Below, piece after piece: positions 1 to 10,710 of a DNA stretch of 64,000 bases. Every line of letters starts with the position of its first letter. The stretch's first letter is position 1. Origin of the DNA: Dipteronia dyeriana (lineage: Eukaryota > Streptophyta > Magnoliopsida > Sapindales > Sapindaceae); NCBI GenBank assembly GCA_032871835.1, contig CM065302.1:4153094-4217093 (forward strand). The letters run 5' to 3'. The notes below the pieces were generated by a model. It saw nothing but the letters and a program-made list of their open reading frames with translations. It ran no database searches and was not told where the DNA came from. The position numbers were made by a program, and so were the translations under genes.

Positions 1-50
1 CAATATGGTTTTGATCAAAACCGAACCGAACCGAACCATACTCACCTCTA
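1..50. mobile_element. hAT-type MITE, right end only
   Basis: This is the terminal 50 bp of the element that is complete at 27428-28096. It ends in CTCACCTCTA, followed by the same 8-bp target-site copy GCCATTTC (51-58). The rest lies before the window. Confidence 0.85.
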
Positions 51-108
51 GCCATTTCATATTACAACTCCACTTTCTCATTCAATAGCAGATGCACACT
101 CTTATGAC

Positions 109-109
<1 letters not shown>

Positions 110-148
<39 letters not shown>
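110..148. repeat. (ATT)n microsatellite
   Basis: A pure ATT array of about 39 bp. The matching array in the other duplicate (28155-28230) is about twice as long with one ACT interruption, so the array has changed length since duplication. Confidence 0.9.
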
Positions 149-149
<1 letters not shown>

Positions 150-199
150 AAGATTTTCGGATAATTTTTATTTAATAAAAATCTTATAATTTATAATTT

Positions 200-225
200 A
201 TAATTAATATTTTTTTGAATGTAGT
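200..225. other. Deletion junction: ankyrin gene missing from copy 1
   Basis: The sequence left of about 208 matches 28231-28291 and the sequence right of it matches from about 30664. About 2.4 kb present in copy 2, including the whole ankyrin/PGG gene, is absent. The junction sits in a T-run shared by both breakpoints and has no target-site duplication, which fits a microhomology-mediated deletion in copy 1 rather than an insertion in copy 2. Confidence 0.8.
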
Positions 226-1008
226 AATTTAAATGTCAAGATGTATTATTTTCATCATTTCTATTTATTATACATACTAGTGTGTCAACATGTACGGTGT
301 ACCGATTTTATTTAATAAAATTATTTAAAATATTGTGTTTAATGCTATTTTATTTTATGGTAGACAAAAAAAAATGGTGAATTAATAATTAAGCAAATTG
401 AACGTAAAATAATATTTATTTTCGATCCATCATCCTTTCTTTATATTGTTATGTTGAGAACAATAATAATTTATAGATTTAATCATATTATCAAAATACA
501 TTTAAAAAAATTAATTTAAAAATAAAATAAAATAGGAAAACTAATTTAATATTTTTTTAAACAAAAAGGCAACAAGGTACTGAAAAACTAATGATTGAAA
601 TAACATGCTTGAGTGGATGTAACGAATGTCTGGTAAAGAACCTAAAGGAAAGACTAATCGACTCTTAAATCATAGGCTGATAGTTTGATATAAAGGAAGA
701 CATGATTGTAACGATCTATATTAACGGGGAACCTAAAGGGAAGACTGATTGACAATTGAGGCATATGATGAAAGTTTGATACAATGAAATACATGTTTGC
801 GATGACCTGTAATTTGTAGAAAAAGATTGTTAAGAGAGAATAATATATAGAAAAACAAATCAAATCATATTTAAAAATTAATTAAGATCATAGTATTAAG
901 GTTTTGAATGATACTCTAACAAACACATTTATAACTGGTATTACCATTTTGATTAGTTTGATATGATATACTTATAAAACCAAAAACCAAAACACATAAA
1001 AATCAAAT

Positions 1009-1752
1009 GGGCAATTACCAATTATGTCTTGGACTTTTTTTTTAAAAAAATTTCAAGTCGTTTGCGATTTTTACAAAAGTGACTAAATTTGTTCTCACAT
1101 TTTTTTCAAGTGTCAAATTAGTCCCTCTCTTTTTAGAAGTGACCAAATTAGCCTCTCTAACGATTTAACATTGTTAATTATAACAGTTGACTTTAAATTT
1201 TTTAGTTAAAGTACATAAATACCCTTTTTTTGTCATATTATTGCAAAGTTATTTTATTTTTTATACATTAAATTTACCATTATAATCACAACAAAATCCA
1301 AAAATATTATTAATGAACCACCGGTTGTATATTTTTTAGTTAAAATTATCTAAAAAAAATATAAAAATATTTTAATAAAACAATATCAATTATACCTTTA
1401 TTTTATAAATAAAGTTACTATTCATTTAGTCTTTTACCATTTTTAGATAACTGTTTTTTTTTAATATACAAGCATTGTTTTCAAAAGTATTGAAAAATCA
1501 AAACCCAAAAATAAAATAAACAAAAATATACACGTGTTAAAAAAATTGTGCATGTGTCATTATTATATTGTTTAGGAATAAAGTATAATTTTATCCCTAA
1601 ATGATTAAAATTGACTGATGAAACTTAATTACATGGACTAATTTGGCATTTGGAAAAAATGTAATGACCAATTTGGTCATTTTTGGAAAAGTCACAAATA
1701 ACTTGGAATTTTTGTTTTTAAAAAAAATGCAAGATCTAACTGGTAATTGCCC
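1009..1752. mobile_element. Mutator-type MITE, 744 bp
   Basis: Both ends read GGGCAATTACCA inward, and the inverted similarity continues for about 80 bp. Flanking 9-bp repeats are AAATCAAAT (1000-1008) and AAATCAAAG (1753-1761), matching the 9-bp target duplication of Mutator-like elements. There is no coding capacity. The same insertion is present in copy 2 at 31463-32205, so it is older than the duplication. Confidence 0.85.
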
Positions 1753-1761
1753 AAATCAAAG

Positions 1762-4070
1762 AGCGTAAGCATAATTTAAAAGAAAGAGAAATAGGAGATT
1801 TTTACGGGTACTGAATCTATCATTTACTTCTGCCTAGAAAAAAAAAGGATTATTGTGTAGAACAATCAAAAAATGAATTTATATAAACTCTTTAATTACA
1901 TGTCTAAGAGAAAAAGGGATAGGAAGATGAAATGAGAGGAATAATACAATTATATATAGAGCAATGATACTTTACCCAAATTTGGTATCCAAATTCGAGC
2001 TAGGAAGTAATGAGCTTATGAAGAAGGCCATCTTCAACGGTTGTCTCCTTTAAACTCTTTTCTTTGTATATCTTGTTGTCTTTTATATGTAATCCTCACT
2101 TGGGAATATTTGTAAACCTATATGTGCTCAATATATGTGATGTTTGTTGTTATATTCATTTGGATTTTGATTCATTCATGTTATTATTGAATAATCTCTT
2201 ATCTTAATATGCTTGTGTATGGAGATTGAAAATTAAAATGTATTCATGGATGAGTTTTGATCCATTTGTTTGTGTATGTTGATAGAAGGTCGAAATTAAC
2301 TTGTATGAATGAGTTTGAGTGTGTATGTGTGTTTCATTGTGCCTATGGAGGGTCAATCCAGGAAAGCATGAATAAAATTTGTTCTATGCATGACCTTTGC
2401 TAGAGTAGGTTTTGGCTAGATGTTCATATGCTTCATGGTTGGAACCAGGGGCACAATTGTCCTATCATGACCTTTGGGGAGTGATTTATGTTTTCGAATC
2501 CCTTATTAAGAGAACAAGCCCTTAACTTGAATTAGAAGTGCTTAATGCTTAGACTGACTCTTTGTTCATGTGCTTAACGGGTCTTTGGCCTTAAGATACA
2601 ATTGTTTTATCCATAACCTTTTGAAGAGTGATGATTTGATTTCGGTTTTTCTTAATCAACGAATGATTCTTAACAAGAGATGATTTGGTTTCGGAACTCA
2701 TTAATCATGAGAACGAGCCCCTAAATTATAGGATGTCCTTCATTGTCTAACAACCACCGGTTTTGCATTTAAGTATGGTGAGCTTATATACCTTGTGTGA
2801 TCATTATCCCACATCTCTTATATCCACCCTTTTATTATTTATCATTTTAAACACCATTCGCACCCCTCCATATTCCTTTTATTTTATTTGCATTTGTTTT
2901 ATATGTATTCTTATTTATATGCTTTCAGTAAACACTAGAACATAAGACGGTCGACGGATAACACTTTCCTATGGACAATACCCTCACTTGTTACTTTACT
3001 TGTTTTTCAAACTTTCGAACATATTGCGTAAAAACTTTATAAATATCCTTTTGAATAGCAATTTGGTAACAATACAAAAAACGAGTGTTAAAGAATCACT
3101 CTACCCTGAACCCGTCCCATTGTCATCCCTAGCTTTGAAGACTTTAACCGTAGTAATTATTATTCCTTTGAAAAGCCTAGGTTGTGCAAACACACATTGA
3201 TCATGCATACATGTCCTGCATCGTTATGCAACACTTGTTAACACACTAGTCATGTATCTGTGTCCTGAAGGCTGCATCGTTGTGCAACACTTGATAACAC
3301 ACTTGATTTGTATGCTATTTCATTTTTTTTGTGTTGTGTTTTTTGATTGTCGCACGTACCTTTTTCAAAATTATATTTCCAAGACGCTTTGGATGCTAAT
3401 TTTTGAGGTTGACCATGTCTTTTTGGATGCTTTTCGAGGTTGACTGTTTCATTCTTAGTGTGTTATGAGACCTGTTAAGATCAACGAGTATATATACAGT
3501 CTGGATATCTATTCCTACAGTGAAATATATATACTCTCACAATATCGGCTGCAGGTTCTAAAATATATATGATGGGATTCAAATCACTTACCAATAAAAT
3601 AGAAATTGCGTTGTACTAATATCAACCTAGATTTTGAGCACACGATTTCTTCTATATGACGTCTGAGAATTCAAGATCTGAATCTGAATGTCCACACCCT
3701 GATAATTTCAATGTGAATGATGATTTAAGGATAAACAAAGCTTGAACTGACCTATACAAGATATCAATTTAAAAGCACTTCCGAATAATATTACAAACGA
3801 AAATACTAACAAGATACATAATTCATAAATCAATTAAGATCTTCTGTAAGCTAAATCACTACTAAACAAACACAACTGTCCATTGTTGGCCAATCTTCAG
3901 CTGATTTTAACATACATCCAAAGGCCAGCTCTGTAAAAAAAATTATTTTCTGCTCATTTTCAGAACTAATTTTCCATTAGACAAATAATTTTTGTAATTC
4001 AAATAGTTTAAAAGATAATAATTTCATTGCTAGCATGCAAACCAGGTTGTATACACCGCACTTCTTATTA
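1762..4070. other. Intergenic, no gene recognised
   Basis: AT-rich sequence that is conserved in the other duplicate (about 32214-34500). Short open frames here are not kept intact between the copies; for example, the frame at 2763-2945 has no matching long frame in copy 2. I see no domain, tRNA or repeat boundary. Confidence 0.6.
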
Positions 4071-4079
4071 AAATGTGTT

Positions 4080-4485
4080 GTGCTCATGCAATCCGAAGAA
4101 AGATAACCTGCGGTTCCTTTCTATCCATCTCTTGTGCGAGTTTCACTAGCATCAAATCAAATAGTTTAACAACACATTTTTAATCGAATAAGATATCTGA
4201 TAGTTTGACATATCTGAAAACGATTGGTCTAGAAAATTCAACATGGAGATATGCAACTGCATCTGAAATGGCTATCTCCATACAGATTTTTAACCTCTAT
4301 ATGGTCTGTCCACAATAAAGGCTCGAAAACATGGTTGATGACCATTAATCAAAACACTATCAGCCAAAGTGCGTACTCTACTGATTCGAAAACTGGAATA
4401 GGAATTCGAGTTTCGAAACAACATCCGATCAACTTCAGGGGTCTAGGACATTCTTTCTTTCGATGCATTTGCGAGGCAAATATGC
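4080..4485 (-). pseudogene. Receptor-like kinase relic (ZED1-related/WAK-like), copy 1
   Basis: Minus-strand translation gives broken pieces of a plant receptor-like kinase core. A segment reading LKLIGCCFETRIPIPVFES at about 4330-4450 resembles the 'LLGCC-E...P-LV-E' hinge region. It is followed by pieces resembling HQPCFEPLLWTDR and AVAYLHVEF, then a degraded catalytic-loop region. The closest pattern I know is the ZED1-related/WAK-like pseudokinase group. Frameshifts and stops break it in several places and both ends of the kinase are missing. It is not a functional gene. The duplicate at 34505-34925 is slightly better preserved. Confidence 0.65.
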
Positions 4486-4605
4486 AGCGCTATTAAGCAT
4501 ATTTAAAACAACAAACACAATTATGAGAGAAAGCATAACAAGTATATATAAATTAAAGCAGTACTGGTTTTGTAGTCACCAATGTAAGATTATCTATTCC
4601 CTTCC

Positions 4606-5035
4606 TCCTCAATAGCTTGAAATAATAATTCATATAAGAAATCTAGTCTGAGCTATGGATGCAGAGTGCAGACAGACAAAATATGAAACACCAAATTCAA
4701 ATCATTCCTTGTATGTTTTCAGAGCAGTTGAACAAAACAACAAATTCCCAACTGATCGAGTCCTACCACCAACAGCTCAATAGCTTGAAATAATAATTCA
4801 TATAAGAAATCTAGCTATTACAAGGTCTCTTCATGTGCAAGTAATATGGATGCAAAGTGCAAACAAACAAGATCATGAAACACCAAATTCAATTGATTCC
4901 TTGTATGTTTTCATAGCAGTACATGAACACATAACACCTAACAACCAAACAAATTTCGATATCCAACAAAAACGATAAAGTCGAGAACTTTTGAACAAAA
5001 CACCACCAAATTCCCAACTGAGTCCTACCATTATT
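4606..5035. repeat. Tandem pair of about 175-200 bp units
   Basis: The segment beginning AATAGCTTGAAATAATAATT at about 4612 recurs at about 4780. Each unit then carries GCA(G/A)AGTGCA, ACACCAAATTCAA and CCTTGTATGTTTTCA in the same order. The same pair is present in the other duplicate (about 35065-35490). There is no coding potential. Confidence 0.75.
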
Positions 5036-5049
5036 AACACACCCTAATC

Positions 5050-6076
5050 AACTTCCATGGGCCTTTGTTGCCTCCATTATTCTAATCAGCAAGCGACCAC
5101 AGTTGGATAGGGAAGTTTTCCTGAAAATAATAATAATAATAATAATCAATTACAAGCTATATAAATATAACAAGAATAAATAAAAATGAAATTAGTTACC
5201 TTGATGTGGGTGTGGATCCTGTTCTTGTTCAAATGAATGGATTGTTGTATATCAAATTCTTCCGTTGGTAGAATCCCATCATGATTTTGAATATCTTTCA
5301 AAACTTGACGTACAATCTGATTTATATTCTTCATAGAAGCTTTGTTAAATGGCTGCCAATCTGGAGGAGGTTTACACACTAGCATCACATACTCTTGAAG
5401 ACCAAAAACATATGGATCAACTGTCTCTCCAAAATCTTCCTTGGTTGTCTCTTCAAAGTTTGAAAAATAAAGATATATATATATATAAAAATCGATGGAA
5501 AAAGAAAAATAGTCTGGGACGAATTTTTCATTTGGGATCACTGATGATCGATTATTATCACCTCCGATAATAAGTGATCCCGCACGAATACATGAACATA
5601 CCCTTAAGAAAATCATTCATTGTGTTATTTTTGTGAAAGTTCAAGTACTCGTCTACGAGGAGTGTGAAAATATTCTCATCGATAGATCTAGACAACATAT
5701 TATTTTCTCCATCTCCACGGTTAGCTCAGCATCTTTTTGTTGCTTCAAGAATAAATGCGAAACGATCTTTAGAGGTGTAAAGACAGTAATGACGGAGATA
5801 CTCATACTGCTTGTTAGCCTCAATCACATCTCGATTTTCAGACCACCAAGTATCGTAATTGTTGTTGTTATTGTGGTTGTGGTTTTCCTTCTCTACGTGA
5901 GCCTTCAAAGACTGGGCAGTTTTTTGAAGGTCTGATATTATTGTCTCCATTTTTGAAATCTTTACTAAATCTCTACTACGTGAGCCTTGTTTCGAGTCTT
6001 GTAGCTCCACCCTTAGGGTTTCAGTTAACTTCTCCATCTTTTCTACCATATTTGAGATCTTCATTTCTTCACCCAT
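5050..6076 (-). pseudogene. Coiled-coil, LisH-like gene, copy 1 (frameshifted)
   Basis: I do not recognise the family. The first exon starts at 6076 with a Lys/Glu-rich coiled coil (MVEKMEKLTETLRVELQDSK), an Asn/His run and a cysteine-containing helix. Its reading frame breaks twice near 5722 and 5700. Downstream frames recover VDEYLNFHKNNTMNDFLK, which resembles a LisH motif, before a GT donor at 5601. A second exon (about 5197-5450) contains QEYVMLVCKPPPDWQPFNKA and ends at a GT donor. A third (about 5050-5122) reads ENFPIQLWSLAD, then hits a stop; a one-base shift would continue as IMEATKAHGS. Splice sites survive, so this is a recent pseudogene or, less likely, a gene with unusual splicing. 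Confidence 0.5.
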
Positions 6077-6479
6077 GGCACAGACTTCAAAATCTAATAT
6101 CTTGTTTTTGATAAAATCAGATAATAGATCTCAACCCCAAATTCTGGTTATTTATTAGCGATCGGCTACTATACAGTACCGGTAACTTGCAATGTAGGTT
6201 ATAAGAGATAAGAATCGCTTATTTTTATTTTTTGTTTATATTTTTAAATTTTAAATCTTTAATTTTTTATGAACCCTTATCTATAACTAATCGGTAACTA
6301 TAATGAAACTATATAGTAGCACGTATGATGTAAGCCATGCAGAGTCGGCTGAAGCACGAGGGGGCCTTCTAAATTTCTCTAAAATTTAAGGGGCTTTATT
6401 TTTATTTTATTTTTCAATTTTTAGTTATAGATAATATTAAATTAAATGACCTCCTAATATATAATCATAAAAATATAAA

Positions 6480-6654
6480 GGATTTTATTTGGGTACTGAC
6501 CGGTCAGTACCCAACTATACTGACCAACCAATAGTTAGTTGCCACGTAATCCAAAGTAAGGAGAAAATGGTAAAAAATTAAAGAGTTTTTGCCACATGGC
6601 AACATCCCATTTGAGGGCCAGCATAGCTGTGTACTGACTACCCAAGCTTTTTCC
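6480..6654. mobile_element. 175-bp MITE with 9-bp target duplication
   Basis: The insertion is flanked by AAATATAAA (6471-6479 and 6655-6663). The other duplicate carries a single AAATATAAA (36076-36084) with nothing inserted, so the ends are exact. The termini are imperfect inverted repeats (GGATTTTATTTGGGTA against GGAAAAAGCTTGGGTA), and a perfect palindrome centred on ACCGGT sits just inside the left end. The 9-bp duplication points to Mutator-type mobilisation. The insertion is younger than the segmental duplication. Confidence 0.88.
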
Positions 6655-7044
6655 AAATATAAATATCTTATAAAGTTAAGGATAAAAATTCCTTTTAAAT
6701 ATATATTAATATATTTATATAACAATTTATTATACTTTTTTTTTCTTAGAATTAATTGTTTTCTAATTCCACAACAACTCTTTATATTATTTTTTATTGA
6801 AAACTCTTTATTTAGAATTTAATTCTTTCCTAGTTTCAAAAGAACTTTTAAGACTTTCTTACTTTTAAACAGTACTGAATAACGTAGTCATAAAGAAAAA
6901 ATTTATTCATTTAATTTATTCATTTTATAAAAGAAAAATAGGCCGTTATGTTAAAACTTTTATCTTACATCTATTTTATGTATTTATTTTATTTTCTACT
7001 AATTTTGTTTTCACTCTTTATAACTCTGTTTTCTTTTTAACTTA

Positions 7045-7515
7045 CACAATGTTTGGATTGGTGGAATATGAGAGAAATGAAAAGAAAGGAAAGGTAAAGA
7101 GGAAAAGAAAGGAAAAAAAAGTGTTTTTAATGATTGTTGTTTGGATCTTTACAAATATAAAGGAAAGGAAATCAATATTATTTGGTGGAGAGAAATAAAT
7201 GAATTCATTTTTTTCAATTTACGAAAATATTATTATTTTAACAATATGAATACCCAATATTAATAGGGATAGTTTTGGGATATTGAAAAAATCATTAATT
7301 CTGGATTTCTTACCCTCATTTTCCTTCCAAATTTGGGTGGAAACCAAATTGAGTAAAACAAGAAGAAATTATTCCCTTCATTTCCTTCCATTTCCTTCCA
7401 TTTCCTTCTATTTCCTTTCTTTTCCCTTTTATTTAACAATCCAAACATGACATTAATAATCCATCCAAATCCTTTACTTTTCTTTCTCTTCTATTCCATT
7501 AAACCAAACATAGTG
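7045..7515. mobile_element. Tourist/PIF-Harbinger-type MITE, 471 bp
   Basis: The termini CACAATGTTTGGATTGG and, on the other strand, CACTATGTTTGGTTTAA are inverted repeats flanked by TTA on both sides (7042-7044, 7516-7518), the usual 3-bp duplication for PIF/Harbinger MITEs. The purine-rich left half and pyrimidine-rich right half can pair along most of the length. Copy 2 (near 36495) and the paralogous unit (near 8706) both show the uninterrupted site. Confidence 0.87.
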
Positions 7516-8114
7516 TTAGTTTCAAGTTGTTTCAATAACATTCTTCAAAATCAAGTTTTAATTTTTTGAATTCTTTAAAGATAACTTGTTTAGTATTATT
7601 TCTATTTTAGTATTTTTCAGGTTCTATAACTAATATTTTTACATCACATAAAAGAAGAAAAGTACATATTTAATAATTTTTTTACTGAAAAAATGATTTT
7701 ATAATAAATATAAAATAAAATCCCATTCAATGTCTTCGTCCAGGATCTACAATATTGATGAGCCGACACTGAAGCCATGCAAACGGACCTGGTCAAGTTA
7801 TCAAAATTATTAGTTAGTGCATTAGTGGGAGACTTGGTTATGTTGAATTGTTGATCGTGTACGTTATTATGCAACAGGTGTTTAGCTAATTAATTTCCTT
7901 ATTTTTCTGGCAGTGGTGTAGTTGTTTTCTATTTTTTTTAGCTAATTAAGGAAATTTATTTCCTTATTTCAAACGTATCATTTATTTGGGGAATTATCTG
8001 TATATTTTGTTCATATTTCACAAACACCCGTAAGGTTAGTCATAATTATGCACTTTAACGTCACTTTTGGGATAATAACACCAACTTAACCTTCAGGCTT
8101 TATATATATATGGC

Positions 8115-8965
8115 TTTACTCAGAGTCAGCTGAAGCACTTGGCAAGCTAGGTGGTTGCTTAGGGTCTCTTAAATTTCTCCAAAATTTATGGGCCTTATTT
8201 TTCAATTTTTAGTTATAGATAATATCAAATTAAAAGGCCTCCTAATAAATAGCCATGAAAATATAAATATCTCATAAAATTAAGAATAAAAACTCTTTTT
8301 AAATATATATTAATATCTTTTATATAAAAACTCATTATACTATCTTTTTTTTTCTTTTAGAAAAAATTATTATTTATTTAAAATTAATTGTTTTCTAATT
8401 CCAAAACAACTCTTTTTTTATATATATATATATATATAATATATATATATGGAAATCTCTTTATCTAGAATTTAATTCTTTCATGGTTTTAAAAGAATTC
8501 TTTAATACTTTCTTAAGTCCTTAATAACATAGTCACAAGGAAAACTATTATTCATTTAATAATCATAATACTTCCTTATAGCACATGCTTCTAAACGTTA
8601 TTTAAAAAAAAAACACATAGTAGATTAAAACTTTTGTCTTATATCTATTTTATTATCTACTAATATTGTTTTCACAATTTATAACTTTGTTTTCTCCCTA
8701 ACTTAGCTCCAAGTTGTTTCAATAATTTTCTTTAAAATCAAATCTTAATATTTTGAGTTCATGTAACTTGTTTAGGAGGATCATTATTCCTATTTTAGTG
8801 CTTTCTGGATTCTATAACTAATATTTTATATCACACAAAGAAAGAAAAATAAATATTTAGTACTTTTTTTTACTGAAAAAATGATTTATGATAAACATAA
8901 AATAAAGCTCAATTCAAAGTTTTTACCAGGCTTCCAATATTACTGAGCCAGCACTGACTTTACTG
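8115..8965. repeat. Degenerate repeat, unit B
   Basis: Collinear with 6340-7800 without its two MITEs. It contains a TA-rich microsatellite at about 8418-8450. It lies in the 1.26-kb block (7838-9095) that copy 2 lacks. Confidence 0.7.
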
Positions 8966-9772
8966 GTAGTGTCGGCACTTTTGTTATCACGGAGAATTAA
9001 GCAGCTCTTTTCTGTATCTGTTGAGCTTATATATCTATTGAATATTTATACGGAAGAGGGGTGATGGGATGATGTTGAGAAGGTAAGAGCAGGGCCTGCC
9101 CTACTGTTTGATGGGAGGGGTGGCTGCTCCGGACCCTTTTTTAAAGTGACCATATTTAGTATTAGTTCAATGATTATTTTTGTTTTATTTTTGATCATAA
9201 AGTGTCTAAATATTTATTTTGAGTATTAATTTAAATATTAAAAGAAAAAAAAAGGCCCATATCAAAAAACTTAAAAGTAAAAAAGAAAAAAAAAGGGTCC
9301 AATTTGAACAAACAAAGGTCTAAAAAGAAATGTCTATTAAAGCCCAAATTTGATTTTTTTTCCTCCTGTCATTTTGGTGTATCACCTAAATAGCTAAATG
9401 ATTTAGGGTTTCTTGTTTTTATCTCCGGCCAACAATGCCCAATTTTGATTTGATTATGTTAACAACAGATCCCGGTAGAACAATGAACATGTTATGAATT
9501 TTGCAGCACTTGTTGTTCATGCTCTTGATAAATATGAGACAGTGAACCTAAGCACACACTTTAAATGAAAGTGGATCCCAACAATCTCATAATTAAGTAG
9601 TTACTGTATGTTGTATTAATCATGCAAATTAAAAACAACTGACCAAGATAAGGTTCATAAACATCATTATTTGAAGAGACACATAGGGTTCATCAAGATA
9701 ATTTACTAATTAATTTAAGATTAAACACAGCTTTAAATGAAACAGAATCCCAACTGCCTTATCATATACTTG

Positions 9773-9780
9773 TATAAATA
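9773..9780 (+). promoter_or_regulatory. TATA box of MERKSCC copy 1
   Basis: TATAAATA lies 63 bp before the ATG at 9843. The same box is at 37506-37513 in copy 2. Two copies of CTTTAAATG(A/G)AA lie further upstream (about 9560 and 9731) and are kept in all three versions of this promoter. Confidence 0.7.
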
Positions 9781-9842
9781 AACATATATTTCTCAATTCA
9801 TCTTCATAGACTCTCAATCAACAAGCAAGAATTATAGCAGAA

Positions 9843-10114
9843 ATGGAAAGAAAAAGTTGCTGTGTATCATCATCAAGGAGCTACAAGTCTAGTTCATGTG
9901 CCTCAACAACATCACCAAAAAGGAAACAACTACTTGTAATTATGTTTCAACTTCATGTGTTCCAACTCCAAAGACAGAAAATCATGTGAAGACTGAAGTT
10001 GTTTCCAAGAAAGAAACTGGTCATGTTGGTGTGATTCAAACTTCAAAGAGTGAGGAGAAGCAAGATGTGACTGTTAAACAAGAAGAACCTGTGAAAGTCA
10101 ATGTGGGAAAATGA
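9843..10114 (+). pseudogene. MERKSCC small protein, copy 1, frameshifted
   Basis: This is the counterpart of the intact gene at 37579-37851 and shares its promoter and untranslated sequence. The ATG at 9843 opens MERKSCC and about 18 more matching residues. One base has then been lost in the A-run at about 9916-9922 (CCAAAAAGG here, CCAAAGAAGG in copy 2), which throws the rest out of frame. The original frame downstream stays open to the stop at 10112-10114, and an ATG at 9896 could give a 72-residue protein missing the N-terminal cysteine pair. It is probably a young pseudogene; sequencing error in the A-run is the other explanation. Confidence 0.75.
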
Positions 10115-10455
10115 AGAAATGGTGATCTTTTTCAAGGGGGCTTCAAGTTTGAATTTGGTAACTAGTTTGTTTTATCAATATTTTATGTTTTTCTTTTTAT
10201 GGTTTCTCTACAGTTCAATATGATGTCAATTTTCTATTGCTTTGTTGTCACATGCCCTCTTGAGTAATTAATAACTCTGTTTTAATTAATTGATTTCTGT
10301 TCTTTGTTGTTTTACACGTAAAACGAAACTTTAAATGAAGAACAGAACCACCCACAAGTGCTTCTATATATAGTTGATCATTTCCGTGGTTCATTACCAT
10401 TCTTATCAGAAGATTGTCATTCAATCATTTTGCAAGTTGTAAGAAATATTCGAAG

Positions 10456-10710
10456 ATGGAACGAAAGAGTTGCTGCTCAAGGTCGAACTATGTGGCGAAT
10501 CCCTGCTCAGTCACACCAAAGAAGGAAGAAGATGTTAAGCCTGACATCACCAAGAAAGAACCTGTTCAAGAGGCTATAGTAAGCCAACCCGCCGTGCCTG
10601 CAAATCAGAAGATTCCTAAGGCGGAGGAGAAGCTCCCTATCCCCGTGAAGAAAGAAGAACCCGTTAAGGTTAATATTGGGTATGGATCTGGGGGTGGATG
10701 TTGCAAGTAA
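10456..10710 (+). CDS. MERKSCC-family small Lys/Glu-rich protein
   Basis: Single-exon gene of 84 residues. I know of no named family for it. It starts MERKSCCSRSNY, has a hydrophilic middle rich in Lys, Glu and Pro, and ends with KKEEPVKVNIGYGSGGGCCK. The N-terminal seven residues and the EEPVKVN block match the paralogues at 9843 and 37579, while the middle has diverged. A cysteine pair lies near each end. No signal peptide or membrane segment is visible, so a soluble cytosolic or nuclear protein is likely. I chose the ATG at 10456 over the upstream in-frame ATG at 10414 because the paralogues start at MERKSCC. A TATATATA stretch lies about 90 bp upstream. There is no counterpart in copy 2, where homology stops just before this gene. 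Confidence 0.7.
   Translation: MERKSCCSRSNYVANPCSVTPKKEEDVKPDITKKEPVQEAIVSQPAVPANQKIPKAEEKLPIPVKKEEPVKVNIGYGSGGGCCK

Larger units (their letters stand above)
6340..7800. repeat. Degenerate repeat, unit A (paralogue of 8115-8965)
   Basis: Starting at GAGTCGGCTGAAGCAC and ending near GATGAGCCGACACTGAAGCC, this unit is matched in the same order by 8115-8965 and by 35985-36770 in copy 2. Unit A is longer than the others because two MITEs have inserted into it (6480-6654, 7045-7515). No gene is visible. The conserved edges, with AGTCGGCT at one end and AGCCGACA at the other, look like imperfect inverted termini, so the unit itself may be an old non-autonomous transposon. Confidence 0.7.
1..10316. 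repeat. Segmental duplication, copy 1
   Basis: This block is near-identical, in direct orientation, to 28047-38040. Base 1 corresponds to 28047, so the duplication starts upstream of the window; it ends at about 10316, where copy 2 diverges at about 38040. Large differences from copy 2 are: loss of about 2.4 kb with the ankyrin gene at about 208; presence of about 860 bp (5515-6375) missing from copy 2; two extra MITEs (6480-6654, 7045-7515); and about 1.26 kb (7838-9095) absent from copy 2. Shared small elements show that they predate the duplication. Confidence 0.93.

Noticed and set aside
4251..4496. 81-residue plus-strand frame, nearly identical in both duplicates (34703-34945)
   Set aside because: It is antisense to the kinase relic and conserved only because the duplication is recent.
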